The translations under genes and the position numbers were made by a program. Below, piece by piece: positions 1 to 7,808 of a stretch of 49,308 nucleotides of DNA (position 1 is the stretch's first letter; every line of letters starts with the position of its first letter). Below the pieces are notes generated by a model. It saw nothing but the letters and a program-made list of their open reading frames with translations. It had not been told where the DNA came from and did no database searches. The DNA comes from Bacillus sp. B1-b2 (GTDB taxonomy: Bacteria; Bacillota; Bacilli; Bacillales; Cytobacillaceae), in the NCBI RefSeq assembly GCF_009183415.1, contig NZ_WEHU01000031.1, positions 1 through 49,308 on the forward strand, given 5' to 3'.

Positions 1-260
1 TGTGTTTCACGCTTATGCATTTGGGTCTGCTCATCCAACTACGGGTCTCTCGATTCACCGCATCTCCTTCAAACACTACCTCGCAATAATGCCCTAGATT
101 AGTTTTCATAGGTTGTACCAGTATCCCTATGGGAGGACTTTCACCTCCGAGAGAATCATACCTTCCAGGATTCGGGGCTTGTTATTACCGAAGTAACATC
201 GCCCAACCTATAACAGTAAATTCATGCTTTAAAGCAAAAAGGAGCGACTGCCCGTCGCAC
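1..260 (-). mobile_element. Group II intron, 5' part (runs off left edge)
   Basis: Read on the minus strand, the element starts at 260 with GTGCGAC, the usual bacterial group II intron 5' end. A short hairpin (GCGAC / GTCGC) follows, then dense RNA-like structure with no long reading frame, including a GC-rich GAGG-GAAAGTCCTCC hairpin. This is what intron domain I looks like. The rest of domain I, the catalytic domain V and any reverse-transcriptase ORF would lie left of the window, so intactness and class cannot be judged. The bases just upstream of the 5' splice site form a terminator-like hairpin, which is listed separately. Identification is by motif and RNA-like character only; a different structured RNA is possible. 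Confidence 0.65.
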
Positions 261-291
261 AAAGATGACCCCTATTCAATATAGGAATCAC
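261..291 (-). terminator. Terminator-like hairpin abutting the intron 5' end
   Basis: On the minus strand GATTCCTAT and ATAGGGGTC pair over nine positions (two are G-U) around an ATTGA loop. ATCTTT follows, and then the intron begins at 260. The T-run is short. It may be the original terminator of a lost upstream gene and the recognition feature used by the intron on insertion. Confidence 0.45.
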
Positions 292-302
292 CTTCTAGTT
301 GC

Positions 303-386
303 TTAGTCTCTTTTTTTATTGTGTCCTTGACATGGGTGCCAGTTTAAATCTCCATCTTTTTTTACTAAAACTATGTATGCAGCCAT
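303..386 (-). CDS. Possible 27-aa peptide or gene remnant
   Basis: An ATG-initiated frame of 27 codons starts MAAYIVLVKKDG, contains WHPCQGH and ends in KKRD. It has no convincing ribosome binding site; the upstream sequence is AT-rich. It stops shortly before the terminator-like hairpin and the intron. The composition looks more protein-like than random AT-rich sequence, with one Trp, one Cys and two His in a short stretch. It could be a free small protein or the tail of a gene truncated by insertion. I do not recognise a family. Confidence 0.25.
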   Translation of the reverse strand: MAAYIVLVKKDGDLNWHPCQGHNKKRD

Positions 387-467
387 TTAATATAATTTAA
401 GCAAATATTTTTATTAGTTGAACTGAGCTCTATTGCTTTATTCAAAACTTATTATATCCTGGAGAAA

Positions 468-504
468 AAGGCCTGAACAAATATGATTTATTTGTCCAGG
501 CCTT
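468..504 (-). terminator. Intrinsic terminator of the UvrA-like gene
   Basis: Two 16-base arms starting AAGGCCTG and ending CAGGCCTT surround a 5-base loop. The single mismatch becomes a G-U pair only on the minus strand, where a run of five T follows. This fits termination of the minus-strand gene ending at 585. Confidence 0.8.
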
Positions 505-584
505 CATTTATTTCTCTATCATCATTATTGTAGGCTATGCGAGTATATGTCACTACTCAAAATTCATTTATACAACATCATTAT

Positions 585-3500
585 TCAAATTTGCTCAAGG
601 CATTGATAAACCGACATCATATCCTGTTTATTTAACTCACGAATACGATTAAAAATCAGGATATCTGCAACATCTTCCGTTAGTAGGCTTTCAGCAACAA
701 CATCACTTACTTTGCCTGTTACCCATGTTTGCACGTCTATGCCCTCAACGATTTCCTTGCGCCCTTCATCATTAATGCCACTTGCATAGCAACTTACACA
801 TGGAATAGTTAATTTGTACACACCATCATGCAGATTATCTTCTGATATCACTTTCTTTCCTTTACAGAATGGACATGGATGGCTTTTTTTAATTTTATTA
901 ATTTGGGTAACTAATTTTTTGTACCCAAATGCTTCATAAACATATGTTAATTTTTTGTATTTTCCATTTGTAAAATACTTATCTATAATCGTTTCTCTTG
1001 TTTCATTGATAGCAGGAAAATCACAGATGGTTACTTGATTATTGTTACTGATGGATTCGATATTGTCTTTGATTATATTCCAGAATGGTAAGACATTTTG
1101 TAGGACCATTTCATATCCAACAAAGCTTGCTAATTCTAGTTCAAGCATTTTCAGTGCTACTTGTGTTTCCCTTGGTAGCAGAGAGATATCCTCCGTCAAG
1201 ACCATATCTCCGCCAACAATTGATTTCAATTTTACCAGCTCCGGTAACTTCCCAACTATATTCATTACTTGATCAAGTGGCTGATGAATAATCTCTCGAA
1301 TATCTGTGTCTCCAAATTGAAGCGGTTTATGGTGATTTAAAACAGTACCATCACAAATGGGGCATGTAATCATTTCTTTAGAAGCTTTCATTTGTTCTTT
1401 AATAATTGATTTTGATATGACAATATACCCGCCAATTATGGTGTTAAAGCCTACCCATGTTCTACGTGCCTTACTTTTCTTATCATAAAATGACTTGTCA
1501 AAATAACCGTACCAAAATGTATGCTTTTCTTCATCTGACAACTCATTATAGCTTTTTGTGAGATCCTGCCCTAGCTCATTTTTAATCTCTTCAAAGAGAA
1601 AATCTATTTTAGGTAATTGATAAAATTTTAATACTTCCATTATTTCTGGATAGAATAGACCATCACAGAATGAAAGATTGCTATCTTGAATCACTAAATC
1701 TTTATCAAATATTTCAATCTCAAGACGTCCTGAACATGATGGACAATGATTATCCTGTGAAAAGAAATCAAAACTTCTAGTATTTTTATTAGTTGGATGA
1801 GATGCTATTATATGGTTAATCAGACCGCCAATTTCATAAAGAAAACTATACTGGCTATACAAGTGTCTTTCAAGATCAATGGAAATGACTGGTGCAATGG
1901 TGTCAGATTCAAATTCACCATAAATCAAACGGGCCATTGATGATAAGCTTTTTAAAATGCCGCCTTTATAGATGTTTTCTGCTCTTTTAAAATACCCTAT
2001 ATGATTTTCTTCTAAATATGTAATGCCATCTTGCTGCTTGAGTGTGGAAGAAATTTTTGATGAAACAGTAAGATCTTCCTTCCTTTTTTCTTCAAAATAT
2101 TCATCATGGCTGATAACTTCAAGATGCTCCACAGGTGCCGTCTTTCTTTTCCCAAAATCAATTATAAAATCCGAACTTTCTAGCATATAGGCATTATGTT
2201 CAATCATTAAGATGGAGACTGATTCATCTTGCAGAATGCCCCTGATACTATCAATGAATTGGTTCAAAATATTTTGCGATAAACCTTTGGAAGGCTCATC
2301 AAAAATAAACAACGTATGCGGGTTTCTTGTGTTAGCAAACAACTCTGATACTAAATGAACACATTGAAATTCACCAGTTGATAGTGTTTGTGTTTTTCTT
2401 TCTAATGTCAAATAGCCAAGTCCCAGTTTAATCAATAAACTTAAGCGCTTATGAGCGATGTCTTCATTTGGCAGTTCATCAATTATATCTTCAATGGAGC
2501 GCTGAAAAATATCATCAATCTCTTCACTATATTTTGTAAGTTTCTTCTTAATATCAAGAAAAGTCGCAACGGTTGACCGATTGGTAATCGATTTGTTTCT
2601 GTCTTGACCTACCATAACCAGTTTATCTTTTGGATAACGCTTCAGGAAATCTTTGGTTATACATTCATTGACAAGTGTAGATTTACCGCATCCAGACTCA
2701 CCCGTAACAGTTACGAGTCTATTTTTGGGAATCTGACATTCAGCCATTTGAATATTACGACAATAAAGGTCATGAAATTGATAGTATTCTGTTGGGATTG
2801 CCTGATTTTGTTCCCAATTAATTGGCTGTGGACGTGGTGATTCTTCCACTATTTTTCCACCATATTTTCCACTACCAGGTCCAAAGAACAATTGCTCATC
2901 CGTCACATCAAGCACTATGTCAGAATGATCAATGAACCAAATTTGATTCTTATAGCCTAATTGTTTAATTTGTTCTAAAATGTTCAGCAGTGTTTCATGA
3001 TCAAGACCTACTGAGATTTCATCAATAATAATAACGGTATTTTCACTTACTGCCATGAATTCTGCTAAGTAAAGCCGTGTTAATTCTCCACCTGACAATG
3101 TACCCATAATTCGATTTAATGTTAAATAACCAATGTTCATATTGATCATATTTTTAAGAACATGTTGTTTTGCTTCACTAATATGTAAAACTTCTGCTTG
3201 TGAAAAAATAGTTTCAATGCTTAAGTTATTGATATCTGAAATCGTATGTGGCTGATCAAATAATTCCATCGTGTATTGTTCCACTTCTTGATTAAAACGT
3301 TTCCCCCCACACTTTTTACATTCAACATTTTTGGTCGTTCCACGTCCCTTACAACCTGGACACCAGCCTAATTCATTATTAAATGAAAACATTTCTGGAG
3401 ATAGCTTAAATTTTTCAGCAAGACACTCACGAATCTCTGTAAACACACCAGTATGTGTGCCAATTGTTGAACGTGGATTGGATGAAATGGATGATCTACC

Positions 3501-3752
3501 GAGAAAAAGGACTAAAGGCATCTCTTCCATCTTGATAGCACTGAAATTCGTTTCCATAATATTAGAAAACAAATACTGATATTCAGCCTTTGGCAATAAA
3601 GAAACAAGACGCTTCTTGGACTCTTCTCCAATGGTTTGACAAAAAGTAGTTTTTCCAGATCCAGACAAACCAGCAATTCCTAATGATTTACCAACTGGAA
3701 GCTCTGTATCTAATTTGTCAATATTGTTCGCAATTAATCGGTTTATTTTCAT
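585..3752 (-). CDS. Divergent UvrA-like ABC ATPase with a degenerate third module
   Basis: This 1055-aa protein belongs to the UvrA-type ABC ATPases (DNA-damage recognition or related resistance proteins). The start is placed at the ATG at 3752, preceded by GAGAGG; the open frame extends 27 codons further without a good start. Module 1 has Walker A (GLSGSGKT, residues 28-35), a Cys4 zinc site (131-148), the LSGGE signature (219) and Walker B (IIIDE, 240-244). Module 2 has Walker A GESGCGKS (351-358), a variant signature LSTGE (457), Walker B FIFDEP (482) and a His switch at 519. Residues about 560-1055 hold zinc-knuckle pairs CPSC (670), CPIC (797), CPFC (960) and CVSC (985), plus segments resembling UvrA text around an LPRET sequence (859) where LSGGE would be expected. 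No Walker A is seen there. It lies in the accessory segment far from any uvrB, so it is probably not the housekeeping UvrA. Specific function is unknown. Confidence 0.85.
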   Translation of the reverse strand: MKINRLIANNIDKLDTELPVGKSLGIAGLSGSGKTTFCQTIGEESKKRLVSLLPKAEYQYLFSNIMETNFSAIKMEEMPLVLFLGRSSISSNPRSTIGTHTGVFTEIRECLAEKFKLSPEMFSFNNELGWCPGCKGRGTTKNVECKKCGGKRFNQEVEQYTMELFDQPHTISDINNLSIETIFSQAEVLHISEAKQHVLKNMINMNIGYLTLNRIMGTLSGGELTRLYLAEFMAVSENTVIIIDEISVGLDHETLLNILEQIKQLGYKNQIWFIDHSDIVLDVTDEQLFFGPGSGKYGGKIVEESPRPQPINWEQNQAIPTEYYQFHDLYCRNIQMAECQIPKNRLVTVTGESGCGKSTLVNECITKDFLKRYPKDKLVMVGQDRNKSITNRSTVATFLDIKKKLTKYSEEIDDIFQRSIEDIIDELPNEDIAHKRLSLLIKLGLGYLTLERKTQTLSTGEFQCVHLVSELFANTRNPHTLFIFDEPSKGLSQNILNQFIDSIRGILQDESVSILMIEHNAYMLESSDFIIDFGKRKTAPVEHLEVISHDEYFEEKRKEDLTVSSKISSTLKQQDGITYLEENHIGYFKRAENIYKGGILKSLSSMARLIYGEFESDTIAPVISIDLERHLYSQYSFLYEIGGLINHIIASHPTNKNTRSFDFFSQDNHCPSCSGRLEIEIFDKDLVIQDSNLSFCDGLFYPEIMEVLKFYQLPKIDFLFEEIKNELGQDLTKSYNELSDEEKHTFWYGYFDKSFYDKKSKARRTWVGFNTIIGGYIVISKSIIKEQMKASKEMITCPICDGTVLNHHKPLQFGDTDIREIIHQPLDQVMNIVGKLPELVKLKSIVGGDMVLTEDISLLPRETQVALKMLELELASFVGYEMVLQNVLPFWNIIKDNIESISNNNQVTICDFPAINETRETIIDKYFTNGKYKKLTYVYEAFGYKKLVTQINKIKKSHPCPFCKGKKVISEDNLHDGVYKLTIPCVSCYASGINDEGRKEIVEGIDVQTWVTGKVSDVVAESLLTEDVADILIFNRIRELNKQDMMSVYQCLEQI

Positions 3753-4129
3753 ACGTACATCCTCTCTACTCTTATAAGCTCGGTTTTTCCACATTAGTAC
3801 AGCTACAAATTTAATTGTATTTTTTCGAATCAAAGAACTATTTTATTACTATATCTATTTTATTATTCTTTCACATTGAATTCATTAAAAAACCTATCAT
3901 TCATCGACAAAAGTTGAGAAGAGATAGGTAAACAATATAATGGAATTGGATAGTCTTCCTTCTTTCTATTATTTCAAGTAACGATATTGAATAGAAAGAA
4001 CAACTCCCTTAATTTGTTTCCCTATTTATAAAAATGGTAATTCACAACCTTCCTTACTGTAAAGACATCACTATATTCGCTACAATATTAGGTATATGGC
4101 ACAATCCTTTAGGGAGGATATTCAAAACT
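3753..4129. other. Intergenic region between divergent genes
   Basis: This AT-rich gap separates the minus-strand UvrA-like gene from the plus-strand DUF1672 gene, so it should hold promoters for both. I could not assign clear -35/-10 pairs. ACCTATC (3892-3898) and GATAGGT (3923-3929) form an inverted repeat with a 24-base spacer, a possible operator. No other gene is seen. Confidence 0.4.
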
Positions 4130-5071
4130 ATGTACAAGAAGAAAAGAATCTTACTTTGCGGTGTTGGAATAGCAATGATGCTTGGAGGATGCTCAGAAAT
4201 GGATAATAAAACTACTAATAATGACAATGAAAAGGGAAATGAAGCACATGCTGTACCTTCGAGCGAGACCTTAGTGAGCGTTCAGGATTACACTGGTGAA
4301 GGTTATGCTCTTCCATACGGGAAAGAAACCGATAAGCTTGCTGAAGAGAACCGAGATCAGATAGAAAATACAGCTATAAAGTTTTTTAAGAAACAATACA
4401 AAACGGATGTTTATATACATAATGTAGTCGGTGCCCTTGATGGGGCTACCATTTTTGTTGAGTCCAAAGAGGAGCCGCATTTCTATACGTATGCGGTTGT
4501 ACCAATTAATGAACAAGAAAAGAAAGTAATGGCAGATAACATTTGGGTAGATGAATTTAAGGTGGAAAATGCCATTAAAGGTGGTCTGTATCAAATGATT
4601 TTTCCTGAAGAATTTAAAAATCTCAATACATACCTCGAATCTCTTGAAGCTAAAGGGGAAGTTACTGGTAAAACAAAAGAAACCCTCCAAAGTGTTGGTG
4701 GTCATGGATATATGACTCCCTATTACTTTATAGCTTTAACAAGTAAAGAAGAGGCAATCCAACCAGTTTATGATCTTTATATAAGCAATCCTGATGAAAG
4801 TATAGAAAATTTGCATAATGCTTATAATGGAGAATTATTTGCACCTGAAAATTTTAAAATTAACATCCAACTATTTATGAACGACAAGCATGCAAACCCT
4901 AGCGTAGATTTATTTAATCAGATCACAAAGGAGCTAGAAGATATGAGCGAGATACCTAAAGGCACCTACAGCTTCTCTCTTAATGATAACTTCATAGATG
5001 AACAAAGTGCGGAGGGAGCTAAAGATAATTCACTAAAACGGAGTTATCCGGATTATATTATTAAGGAATAA
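4130..5071 (+). CDS. DUF1672 family lipoprotein
   Basis: This 313-aa predicted lipoprotein is exported and anchored to the outer face of the membrane. The start at 4130 is chosen because AGGGAGG lies just upstream and it gives a clean signal peptide: MYKKKR, a hydrophobic stretch, then the lipobox LGGC with the lipidated Cys at residue 21. The upstream in-frame extension would spoil this. The mature part begins with a low-complexity Asn/Thr/Lys linker. It then matches my memory of DUF1672 proteins of bacilli and staphylococci (VQDYTGEGYALP, HNVVGALDGATIFVES, EPHFYTYAVVP). Function is not established. It is encoded on the plus strand, head-on to replication, unlike the surrounding core genes. 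Confidence 0.8.
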   Translation: MYKKKRILLCGVGIAMMLGGCSEMDNKTTNNDNEKGNEAHAVPSSETLVSVQDYTGEGYALPYGKETDKLAEENRDQIENTAIKFFKKQYKTDVYIHNVVGALDGATIFVESKEEPHFYTYAVVPINEQEKKVMADNIWVDEFKVENAIKGGLYQMIFPEEFKNLNTYLESLEAKGEVTGKTKETLQSVGGHGYMTPYYFIALTSKEEAIQPVYDLYISNPDESIENLHNAYNGELFAPENFKINIQLFMNDKHANPSVDLFNQITKELEDMSEIPKGTYSFSLNDNFIDEQSAEGAKDNSLKRSYPDYIIKE

Positions 5072-5083
5072 GTGGGTGAATAT

Positions 5084-5327
5084 GTGAAGATAATGGAGCG
5101 GTCACCAAAGGTTAATACAGATAACTTATCCACTATTGGTATTTGAATTACAAATAAGTGGTACCGACTATATAGTATTGGATATTCACTATGAAGATCT
5201 AACTGTTCTTGATTCTATGACAGTATTAAATATGGAGATAGAGGAACTATCCATTATTTATGTCGGCACAGTTGCAAGCAGAAAATACGGTAAACAGGTT
5301 ATCCTTACAGATGACAGCTTTAAGTGA
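5084..5327 (+). pseudogene. Small ORF pair, possibly a frameshifted remnant
   Basis: A GTG at 5084 opens a 20-codon frame (MKIMERSPKV...) that stops at 5146. In the next frame, codons from a TTG at 5136 run to 5327 and encode about 63 residues with a regular beta-rich look (TDYIVLDIHYEDLTVLD, IIYVGTVAS, KQVILTDD). The TTG lacks a ribosome binding site, whereas the GTG has GGTGAA upstream. One frameshift would join the two into a single small protein of about 80 residues. It follows the DUF1672 gene by 12 bases. No family is recognised, and the 63-codon frame could also be translated alone. Confidence 0.3.
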
Positions 5328-5656
5328 GCTAACTTCAGCAAGAATAGCACCGCGTATATATAGAAGCAGTGCTGTTTCTTTGAAATAGGCAATTTGTAAT
5401 TGGGTCAGTTAGCAAGTTAAAGAAAATAGTTATCATAAAGAGATTGGGTTGTAATAGTGTTTTCATTTGTAAATTGGAGTTCTCTTTAACATCAATAATA
5501 ATCTTTAGATATTGTTATAATCTAAAAACCTGAATTACTTATTTATGGTTCAGAGTTATAGTCTAAATATAATATAAAACTGAAATAAAACATAAAAAAA
5601 TCACTTTTGTATTATTTTAACTTAATTCATAATATTTATTATTAATAATGTCTTTC
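5328..5656. other. AT-rich intergenic region, no gene seen
   Basis: This lies between convergent genes. A weak imperfect hairpin (AGAATAGCAC with GTGCTGTTTCT, roughly 5340-5381) could end the plus-strand transcript. No clear terminator is seen for the macro-domain gene. The rest is very AT-rich and featureless. Confidence 0.4.
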
Positions 5657-6640
5657 CTAAACAGCTTCAGCAGTAGGTATATCCCTTTCAATTTCACTTT
5701 TAATTTTAGAATATGAAAAACTCCCCATTCCACACTCCATGTCAATATGTCTTTTTATTTCCATAATACTTTCAACTGTTTCAAAATCTTTATAATATAT
5801 TGAAACTACTAATCTTCTTGCTAAACGGCGTTCATTAATACGTGTGTAATTTGCAAAAGCAGAAATTAAATACTTTGCTACTTCTTCATGTGTTAATGGT
5901 CCTCCTGATGATTTCGTACCAATTAGAGGAATTACTAATGTATAATCCGTATAATGATTAGACATTTCTTCAAATAATTTTTCAAGAGAGAAAATTAAAT
6001 CCTTTCTAGTAGAAGCGAATTTGCCTTGAATATTAGAATTAACCGGTTCACACATTGCTAATAAACCTACTTCATAATGATTATCTTTACTTGGATTTAA
6101 TGTACACAATGTTCCATATGGATAGATAGGTAATTGATTAATATCATGTTTAATAACTAAATGTTTTAGTTGATTATGTATTTTGCTAGTTAATTGTTGA
6201 TATTCTTCGTCAGAAAGGATAGATAGGTAATTATTTATTAAACTACTGGAATTGATGTAATCTTTATCGATACAAAAACGATTGTTTACACCCATAATAA
6301 CAGCAACTCTTTCATTTTCTCCACCATCTCCCTTGAACCTATCAACAACTTCCCAAAAAGAGCCTACTTCATATCCTATTGATACTTTTTTACCTGTTAA
6401 ATCTAATGAATACCTTTTTTTAAAACTATTATAATTTCGCCATATTTCTAAACTAGTTTTCAGATAATATCCTGTTATTACAATTGCACATAAGATTAGA
6501 AACCATTTAATACTTTCAACTAATAGATTATTATCAATATTTTTACAGAATGTATAAACAGCACTGAGAACACCCCATTGACCAAACATTTGAAGTATTC
6601 GTTTACCAATTGTTACAGAAATTCTATTTTCTTTACGCAC
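5657..6640 (-). CDS. Membrane-anchored macro-domain protein (ThsA_Macro/DUF6430 type)
   Basis: This 327-aa protein has two N-terminal hydrophobic segments (about 15-31 and 42-62) followed by a macro-like domain (about 84-310). The pattern fits the ThsA_Macro/DUF6430 family: VSIGYEVGSFWE (86-97), VAVIMGVNNRFC (112-123) with a following Ser-rich stretch, YPYGTLCTL (173-181), and the ligand-loop-like segment PLIGTKSSGG (238-247). In type II Thoeris defence, a TM-macro ThsA is the effector that senses a nucleotide signal made by a TIR protein and disrupts the membrane. No TIR gene is present here. The start is GTG, with GGGAG about ten bases upstream; a nearby ATG is out of frame. It begins 15 bases after the cupin stop, and its Shine-Dalgarno abuts that stop, so the two are almost certainly one transcript. 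Family assignment is from memory of the sequence pattern; a defence role is inference. Confidence 0.7.
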   Translation of the reverse strand: MRKENRISVTIGKRILQMFGQWGVLSAVYTFCKNIDNNLLVESIKWFLILCAIVITGYYLKTSLEIWRNYNSFKKRYSLDLTGKKVSIGYEVGSFWEVVDRFKGDGGENERVAVIMGVNNRFCIDKDYINSSSLINNYLSILSDEEYQQLTSKIHNQLKHLVIKHDINQLPIYPYGTLCTLNPSKDNHYEVGLLAMCEPVNSNIQGKFASTRKDLIFSLEKLFEEMSNHYTDYTLVIPLIGTKSSGGPLTHEEVAKYLISAFANYTRINERRLARRLVVSIYYKDFETVESIMEIKRHIDMECGMGSFSYSKIKSEIERDIPTAEAV

Positions 6641-6655
6641 TTTTCATTACTCCCT

Positions 6656-7075
6656 TTAAATTTCGATTTTTAGCCAAAATTCGGTTGCTGCATCAATTTC
6701 AATGACTTGTTTATCATTCAAACTAGGATATTTAAAAAATATAATTTTCGTATTTGCAGCTGACTTTTGTGCATAAGGAGTCTCCTTATTTACAATATAA
6801 AAATCACCTTCATGTAATTTAATAACTTCTTCTGTTAATAGATTTTTAATTTCCGAACGTCCTTGTAAAATCATTTGATATTCAGTTACCTCTTTATGAA
6901 TATGAGGTTTATCAGCTGTAAAATCTTTATAATGAGAAATTCCCACTTCTACATTGTTATCATGAATGTGCGGTAACATTTGTGGAGATTTCAAATTTCC
7001 AACTAAATATTGTCGTTCGTTATTTTTTAACACATTATCTAACGTTTCTTTACTTATCTTCTTTATATCCCCCAT
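6656..7075 (-). CDS. Small cupin-domain protein, first gene of the cupin-macro pair
   Basis: This 139-aa single-domain cupin is probably cytosolic. The start at 7075 is chosen because TGGAGG sits seven bases upstream; a GTG four codons earlier overlaps that site. Cupin motif 1 is clear: H58-x-H60 with E65 and G72 (PHIHKEVTEYQMILQG), a likely metal site. An earlier HIH is at 36-38. Motif 2 (GDFYIVNKETPYAQ, 90-103) keeps G and P but lacks the usual His, so metal binding may be incomplete or use another ligand. It is co-directional and tightly linked with the TM-macro gene downstream. Substrate is unknown. A cupin could make, modify or destroy a small molecule sensed by a macro domain, but that is speculation. 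Confidence 0.7.
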   Translation of the reverse strand: MGDIKKISKETLDNVLKNNERQYLVGNLKSPQMLPHIHDNNVEVGISHYKDFTADKPHIHKEVTEYQMILQGRSEIKNLLTEEVIKLHEGDFYIVNKETPYAQKSAANTKIIFFKYPSLNDKQVIEIDAATEFWLKIEI

Positions 7076-7195
7076 AAAATCCTCCACTTGTAAATATTGG
7101 TATTATAATACTATCATGTCATGTTCTATAAATACATTGCAATATACAATTTAATAAAGAATTCGGTTATTGCATTTATTTAAATAATTCAAAGA

Positions 7196-7229
7196 ACACT
7201 AAAAATGTTTTTATGCACATTTTAAGTGT
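7196..7229 (-). terminator. Hairpin just downstream of rlmH
   Basis: Two 13-base arms (ACACTAAAAATGT and ACATTTTAAGTGT, one mismatch) flank an 8-base loop 20 bases past the rlmH stop. There is no good T-run on the minus strand. It may be a weak terminator, or it may mark the boundary between core and accessory DNA. Confidence 0.4.
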
Positions 7230-7248
7230 CCCTCTTTGTTAAGTTTAT

Positions 7249-7728
7249 TTACTTATGATACGGTTCCCCCCGATTAATCCGAAACGCCCGATAAACCTGC
7301 TCCACCAATATCAGCCGCATCAACTGATGAGGAAACGTCATTTTACTAAAAGATAACTTATCATCCGCTCTTTTCAATACTTCCTCACTTAACCCTAACG
7401 ATCCGCCAATGATAAAAGTCACCTTACTCTTCCCATATGTAGCGAGCTTATCTAGCATATCTGCCAACTCTTCAGAAGACCTCTGCTTCCCTTCAATAGC
7501 CAGCGCAACAACATGTGCATCCACCGCAACTTTCGCAAGTATCCTTTCTCCTTCTTTTTTCTTCACCTGCAGCATTTCTGCTTCTGATAGAATTTCGGGA
7601 GCTTTTTCATCTGGTACTTCAATAATTTCTATCTTAGAATAGCTTGATAGCCTTTTTATATATTCTTCAATTCCTTGTTTTAAATATTTTTCTTTTAGCT
7701 TTCCAACGGTAACAATTGAGATATTCAC
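7249..7728 (-). CDS. rlmH: 23S rRNA pseudouridine-1915 N3-methyltransferase RlmH
   Basis: This is a 159-aa SPOUT methyltransferase that acts on the 70S ribosome using S-adenosylmethionine. Length and sequence closely match the B. subtilis protein from the N-terminal [16 protein letters not shown] through [13 protein letters not shown], the SAM-site loop, to the C-terminal [11 protein letters not shown]. The start is GTG with GAGG eight bases upstream. In staphylococci this gene (orfX) carries the SCC attachment site in its last codons. Here the end reads GAACCGTATCATAAGTAA on the minus strand, similar to that site, and accessory genes follow directly downstream. A DnaA-box cluster lies immediately upstream. 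Confidence 0.97.
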   Translation of the reverse strand: MNISIVTVGKLKEKYLKQGIEEYIKRLSSYSKIEIIEVPDEKAPEILSEAEMLQVKKKEGERILAKVAVDAHVVALAIEGKQRSSEELADMLDKLATYGKSKVTFIIGGSLGLSEEVLKRADDKLSFSKMTFPHQLMRLILVEQVYRAFRINRGEPYHK

Positions 7729-7753
7729 ATGCTTTCCTCACTTTACGAACAAG

Positions 7754-7783
7754 ATATCCACAAAACTTATCCACATATCCACA
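7754..7783 (+). promoter_or_regulatory. DnaA-box cluster upstream of rlmH
   Basis: A perfect TTATCCACA (7767-7775) is flanked by two one-mismatch boxes ATATCCACA (7754-7762 and 7775-7783). With the two perfect boxes at 8021-8029 and 8054-8062 it makes five boxes within about 310 bases, far from oriC. From memory, B. subtilis DnaA also binds near yydA, the old name of rlmH. Confidence 0.65.
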
Positions 7784-7808
7784 TTTTTAGTCCACATCTT
7801 GTATGGAA

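Noticed and set aside
1-7248. A second copy of the rlmH 3' end as an SCC-type direct repeat
   Set aside because: I scanned for TATCATAA-like sequence on both strands left of rlmH and found no convincing second copy, so an attachment-site pair is not claimed.
5084-7248. A TIR (ThsB) gene that would complete a type II Thoeris system
   Set aside because: No reading frame near the macro gene has TIR character; the upstream partner is a cupin.
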